This document shows, in pieces, positions 12,061 through 14,433 of a stretch of DNA of 14,433 nt (position 1 is the first letter of the stretch; each line of letters begins with the position of its first letter). The translations under genes and the position numbers were made by a program. Origin of the DNA: CAZCBJ01 sp964496705 (GTDB lineage Bacteria; Chloroflexota; Anaerolineae; Anaerolineales; Anaerolineaceae). The notes under the pieces are model-generated. The model was not told where the DNA came from. It did not search any database and saw only the letters and a list, made by a program, of their open reading frames with translations. Where the stretch lies: assembly GCA_964496705.1 (NCBI GenBank), contig CAZCBJ010000092.1, positions 1-14,433 of the forward strand, written 5' to 3'.

Positions 12061-14313
12061 CTACGGGGTGTAGCGGAAGATGAATTCTGAAACCGGACCA
12101 ACGTTGCCGGCGTTATCCACCGCATACACTTCCAGGAAGTAGATGGTTCCAGCGGCGACGGCAGGCGGATTGAACGCCCCGGTTGAGACCAGCTTGTTGG
12201 GCGTGCAAGGCACGTTCTTGGTCCAGCAGTAGTAGTAGCCCTTGATGCCGCTGCCCACATCCTCCGAGCGGAAGGTGAAATTGGGATCCTTGAAAGTGGA
12301 CTGGTCAACGTTGTTCTGCACGCCGCTCAGCTCAGTGATGATCGGCGCAGATGGGGCATCCTGGTCAAATTTGAGCACGAAGGGCGTGGTGACGGTTTCG
12401 TTGCCGGCGTTGTCGCGGGTCATAAAGCGCAGGTAGTACACGCCGGTGGCGCCGACCGGCGGCGTGTCGAAGGTGTTCATGGCGATGTTCTGGGCGATTC
12501 CTGGAACGCCGGCGGGGTCGGTGCCCCAGTAAATGAACATCGTATCCTGAATGCCGCTGCGGGTGGTGGTGGTGCCGGGATCGATCAACTTGCTGGCGCT
12601 CCAGGAGAAGTGCAATACCGGGTCGCTCAGCGTGCGGTAATAGGTGTTGGGCTTGACCGCGTTGGCTTCAGTGACCGCTGCAACGCTGACCGGTCCGACA
12701 TTGTCAAAGCGGAAGATGAAGTCCACCCATTCGCGCGAGGTATTCCCCGCCCAGTCCACCGCGCGCACGCGCAGATAGTAGGTGCCGGAAGTGCTGACCA
12801 GCGGGGTGAGTGTGTTGACTTTCTGGAAGACTGGCGCGGCGGTCAGGCTGGTGCTCCACAGCACATCGTAGCCCCAAATTTCGGTGGTGTTAAAGCCCAC
12901 CGGGTCCTGTCCGCCCGTCCAGACGAAACTGGGGAAGCGGAAGTTGGTGAAGGGGTCGCCGCTGTTATAACCGTTCAGCTCGGTGATGCCATCGATGTTG
13001 TTTGGCCGGACGGTATCGTAGTAAAAGACCGCCTGGTCGGGGGTCGGATCGGCAAAGGCGACCGCCTCAGGATCGTAAGTCTCATCCAGCGCCACCGTGC
13101 GCCACTCGGATTTGTTATCCATCTTGTCAATGGACTGCACGCGCAGGAAGTAAGCCTTGTTGGCGCGGAGCGTGCCGGGCTTGTAGGAGGGAGAGGTCAG
13201 GAATTTGGTCGGCGTGACCCCGGACGGGTCGGTGCCGAAGTAGACATTGTAGCCCTTGATGCCGGAGCACAAGTACGGCTCTTTTTCGCCGTCTTGGTTC
13301 AAATCATAACCAATGTAATCCCCTTCCGGCCAGATTTCGTTGGCGTTGTTGGCGCCGTTGACGCCTGACCAGTTAAAGGCGGGCGAACCGGATTTGTTCT
13401 GGATGCCGCGCAGGGCGCCCGAGATGCCGGTGGTGGCATATAGCGGCGCCAGCGGTGGGGTGGGGTCGTACTTGAAAATGAAAATGGTTGACCAGTTGGT
13501 GTCCGCGTATTCGATGTTGGTCTTGGTCTTGATCGCATAACGGATCTTGATGCGCAGGTAATAGGTGCCGCACTCGGTCACCGGCGGCGGGGAAAACTCC
13601 ACCGAATTTGAGTCATGGCGAATGGCCACCCGATGTGAATCTGAATCATCCGTGCCTTCCGGGTTGCGCTCGAAGTACCAGTAAAACTCGTACATCATGG
13701 AAGTGACCGGCCAGGTGAAGGTCGGGTTGTTGGTGGTTTTCTGCCAGACGTTGGACTTGATGTTGCCCTTGGCGGTGGCTGCCTTGACATTGGCCATTGC
13801 GGTGGGCGTGCGGGTGGGCATGGCGGTGAGGGTCTTGTTGAGCGATTCCTGCGTGTACTTTGCCCAGACATTGCCGATAGCCGTTGCGGTGCGCAGCGAA
13901 GCCGGGAAAGGCGTCTGGGTGCGGGTGGGGGTGTTGGTGCGGGTGGGGGTGGCGGTGGCTGAGCCGGTGGGCGTGGGCGAGCCGGTCCAGGTGGGCAGGA
14001 CAAAGCCGGTGGGGGTGAACGGTCCTTCTGTCGTGGGCTGTTCAGCGCCTGACGGCGGTGTGGCTGTGGCGTCTTCGCGCGGGGTGGGCGTCCAGGTGGC
14101 GGGCATTGCCCGCTGGGTGGGCGTATCCGACGGAATCACAAGTGCCGCCGGCAGGGTGGGAGGCGGGAAGGGGTTTAATGCTGAATAGGGGTTGGCAAAG
14201 ATCAGCAGGTAATAGGCTCCCACCGCCAGTAAAAGCAGGACGAGCAAAATCACCATCAAATCCCAGATGGCAATGCCGCCTTGTTTAACATTTGCTGTTT
14301 CAGACCTGTTCAT
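12061..14313 (-). CDS. Membrane-anchored surface protein with Thr-Pro linker and about five Ig/FN3-like repeats
   Basis: A 750-residue protein of unknown role. Residues 15-39 form one membrane helix after a short basic start, with no cleavage site, so the rest should lie outside the cell. Residues 61-140 are a Thr/Pro-rich linker with TPTRT copies; a second linker to about 195 contains the related pieces GNVWAK and SNVWQK. About five beta-sandwich-like units of 90-120 residues follow (roughly 196-285, 286-435, 440-540, 541-652, 655-750). Most have a strand like GTYYLRVRAVDWAGN and end in FIFRFD. Unit 2 carries DLNQDGEKE (337-345), resembling a calcium-binding loop; unit 5 has C696 and C703. 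No catalytic domain is recognised. ATG 14313 has AAAGGAG 8 nt upstream. The gene appears monocistronic. Adhesion, matrix or cell-wall scaffolding would fit. Confidence 0.85.
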   Translation of the reverse strand: MNRSETANVKQGGIAIWDLMVILLVLLLLAVGAYYLLIFANPYSALNPFPPPTLPAALVIPSDTPTQRAMPATWTPTPREDATATPPSGAEQPTTEGPFTPTGFVLPTWTGSPTPTGSATATPTRTNTPTRTQTPFPASLRTATAIGNVWAKYTQESLNKTLTAMPTRTPTAMANVKAATAKGNIKSNVWQKTTNNPTFTWPVTSMMYEFYWYFERNPEGTDDSDSHRVAIRHDSNSVEFSPPPVTECGTYYLRIKIRYAIKTKTNIEYADTNWSTIFIFKYDPTPPLAPLYATTGISGALRGIQNKSGSPAFNWSGVNGANNANEIWPEGDYIGYDLNQDGEKEPYLCSGIKGYNVYFGTDPSGVTPTKFLTSPSYKPGTLRANKAYFLRVQSIDKMDNKSEWRTVALDETYDPEAVAFADPTPDQAVFYYDTVRPNNIDGITELNGYNSGDPFTNFRFPSFVWTGGQDPVGFNTTEIWGYDVLWSTSLTAAPVFQKVNTLTPLVSTSGTYYLRVRAVDWAGNTSREWVDFIFRFDNVGPVSVAAVTEANAVKPNTYYRTLSDPVLHFSWSASKLIDPGTTTTRSGIQDTMFIYWGTDPAGVPGIAQNIAMNTFDTPPVGATGVYYLRFMTRDNAGNETVTTPFVLKFDQDAPSAPIITELSGVQNNVDQSTFKDPNFTFRSEDVGSGIKGYYYCWTKNVPCTPNKLVSTGAFNPPAVAAGTIYFLEVYAVDNAGNVGPVSEFIFRYTP
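13279..13305 (-). other. EF-hand/dockerin-like calcium loop inside unit 2 of the surface protein
   Basis: The codons for residues 337-345 encode DLNQDGEKE, with acidic or amide side chains at loop positions 1, 3, 5 and 9 and Gly at position 6, as in DxNxDG calcium loops. It occurs once, in a longer insertion of the second repeat unit. Calcium binding is inferred only. Confidence 0.4.
13923..13949 (+). other. Potential G-quadruplex within the Thr-Pro linker coding region
   Basis: The plus strand, which is the template for the surface-protein gene, has four G-runs: 13923-13925, 13927-13931, 13941-13943 and 13945-13949, with loops of 1, 9 and 1 nt. It arises from an 18-bp duplication starting at 13919 and 13937 that encodes two TPTRT copies. 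The base pattern may simply reflect Thr-Pro codons. Confidence 0.4.
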
Positions 14314-14345
14314 GCACCAGGCTCCTTTCAGTAGGAAAACCCTTC

Positions 14346-14372
14346 ACAGAAGAAAAAATATTCTCCTTCTGT
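14346..14372 (-). promoter_or_regulatory. 5' leader hairpin of the surface-protein mRNA
   Basis: ACAGAAG at 14346-14352 and CTTCTGT at 14366-14372 form a 7-bp inverted repeat with a 13-nt A/T-rich loop. The predicted transcription start (about 14367) falls at its outer edge, so the RNA would begin with this stem. It could protect the 5' end. The stem contains no ribosome site for the gene. Confidence 0.35.
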
Positions 14373-14373
14373 C

Positions 14374-14401
14374 AGTATATACGAAATATTTTGACTGTCA
14401 A
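14374..14401 (-). promoter_or_regulatory. Sigma70-type promoter of the surface-protein gene
   Basis: On the minus strand a perfect TTGACA (14396-14401) stands 16 bp before TATACT (14374-14379; 5 of 6 bases) in markedly AT-rich DNA. The -35 is covered by the palindrome TTGAC-T-GTCAA (14391-14401), a possible operator. The start would be near 14367, giving a leader of about 50 nt before ATG 14313. Of the promoter candidates in the window this is the strongest. Confidence 0.7.
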
Positions 14402-14433
14402 GCAAAGCAGGCTGGCGAAACCACTCCACCGGG

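Overview
The window looks like a stretch of chromosome from a GC-rich bacterium, most likely a member of Chloroflexota (class Anaerolineae or a close relative). The placement is inferred from gene content and style: a membrane-anchored surface protein with a long Thr-Pro linker, a cellobiose phosphorylase of family GH94, and sugar-binding-protein-like genes without signal peptides. I see no rRNA, tRNA, CRISPR array, transposase or phage gene.

Left part (75-5207, plus strand): a carbohydrate module. It starts with a GH94 cellobiose phosphorylase that keeps all the key residues I could check. Three bases after its stop codon, in the same frame, comes a solute-binding-protein-like protein (393 aa) that cannot have a secretion signal. 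Next is a 180-aa paralogue that matches the 393-aa protein end to end except for two clean in-frame internal deletions (46 and 167 residues). The last gene encodes a DUF4380/mutarotase-like protein. All four products look cytoplasmic. Together they suggest intracellular phosphorolysis of cellobiose plus a sugar-binding or sensing role for the binding-protein-like pair; that role is inference.

Middle and right-middle (5196-11940, minus strand): a compact, mostly overlapping gene string read right to left: gatC, gatA, an M23-type lipoprotein peptidase, gatB, a GT39/ArnT-like membrane glycosyltransferase, a CPBP intramembrane protease-like protein and a GNAT acetyltransferase. gatCAB makes the amidotransferase that forms Gln-tRNA(Gln) and/or Asn-tRNA(Asn). 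The M23 gene sits between gatA and gatB and overlaps the end of gatA. The string meets the sugar module tail to tail, and the two terminal genes overlap by 12 bp.

Right end (11992-14433, minus strand): a monocistronic-looking gene for a 750-aa protein. It has an N-terminal membrane anchor, a Thr-Pro linker and about five Ig/FN3-like repeats. It has a strong sigma70-type promoter with a 5' leader hairpin upstream and a perfect 14-bp-stem terminator downstream.

Two intergenic gaps (9186-9227 and 12036-12056) carry degenerate 7-bp tandem repeats of one family. Stretches over 300 bp without a gene: none.
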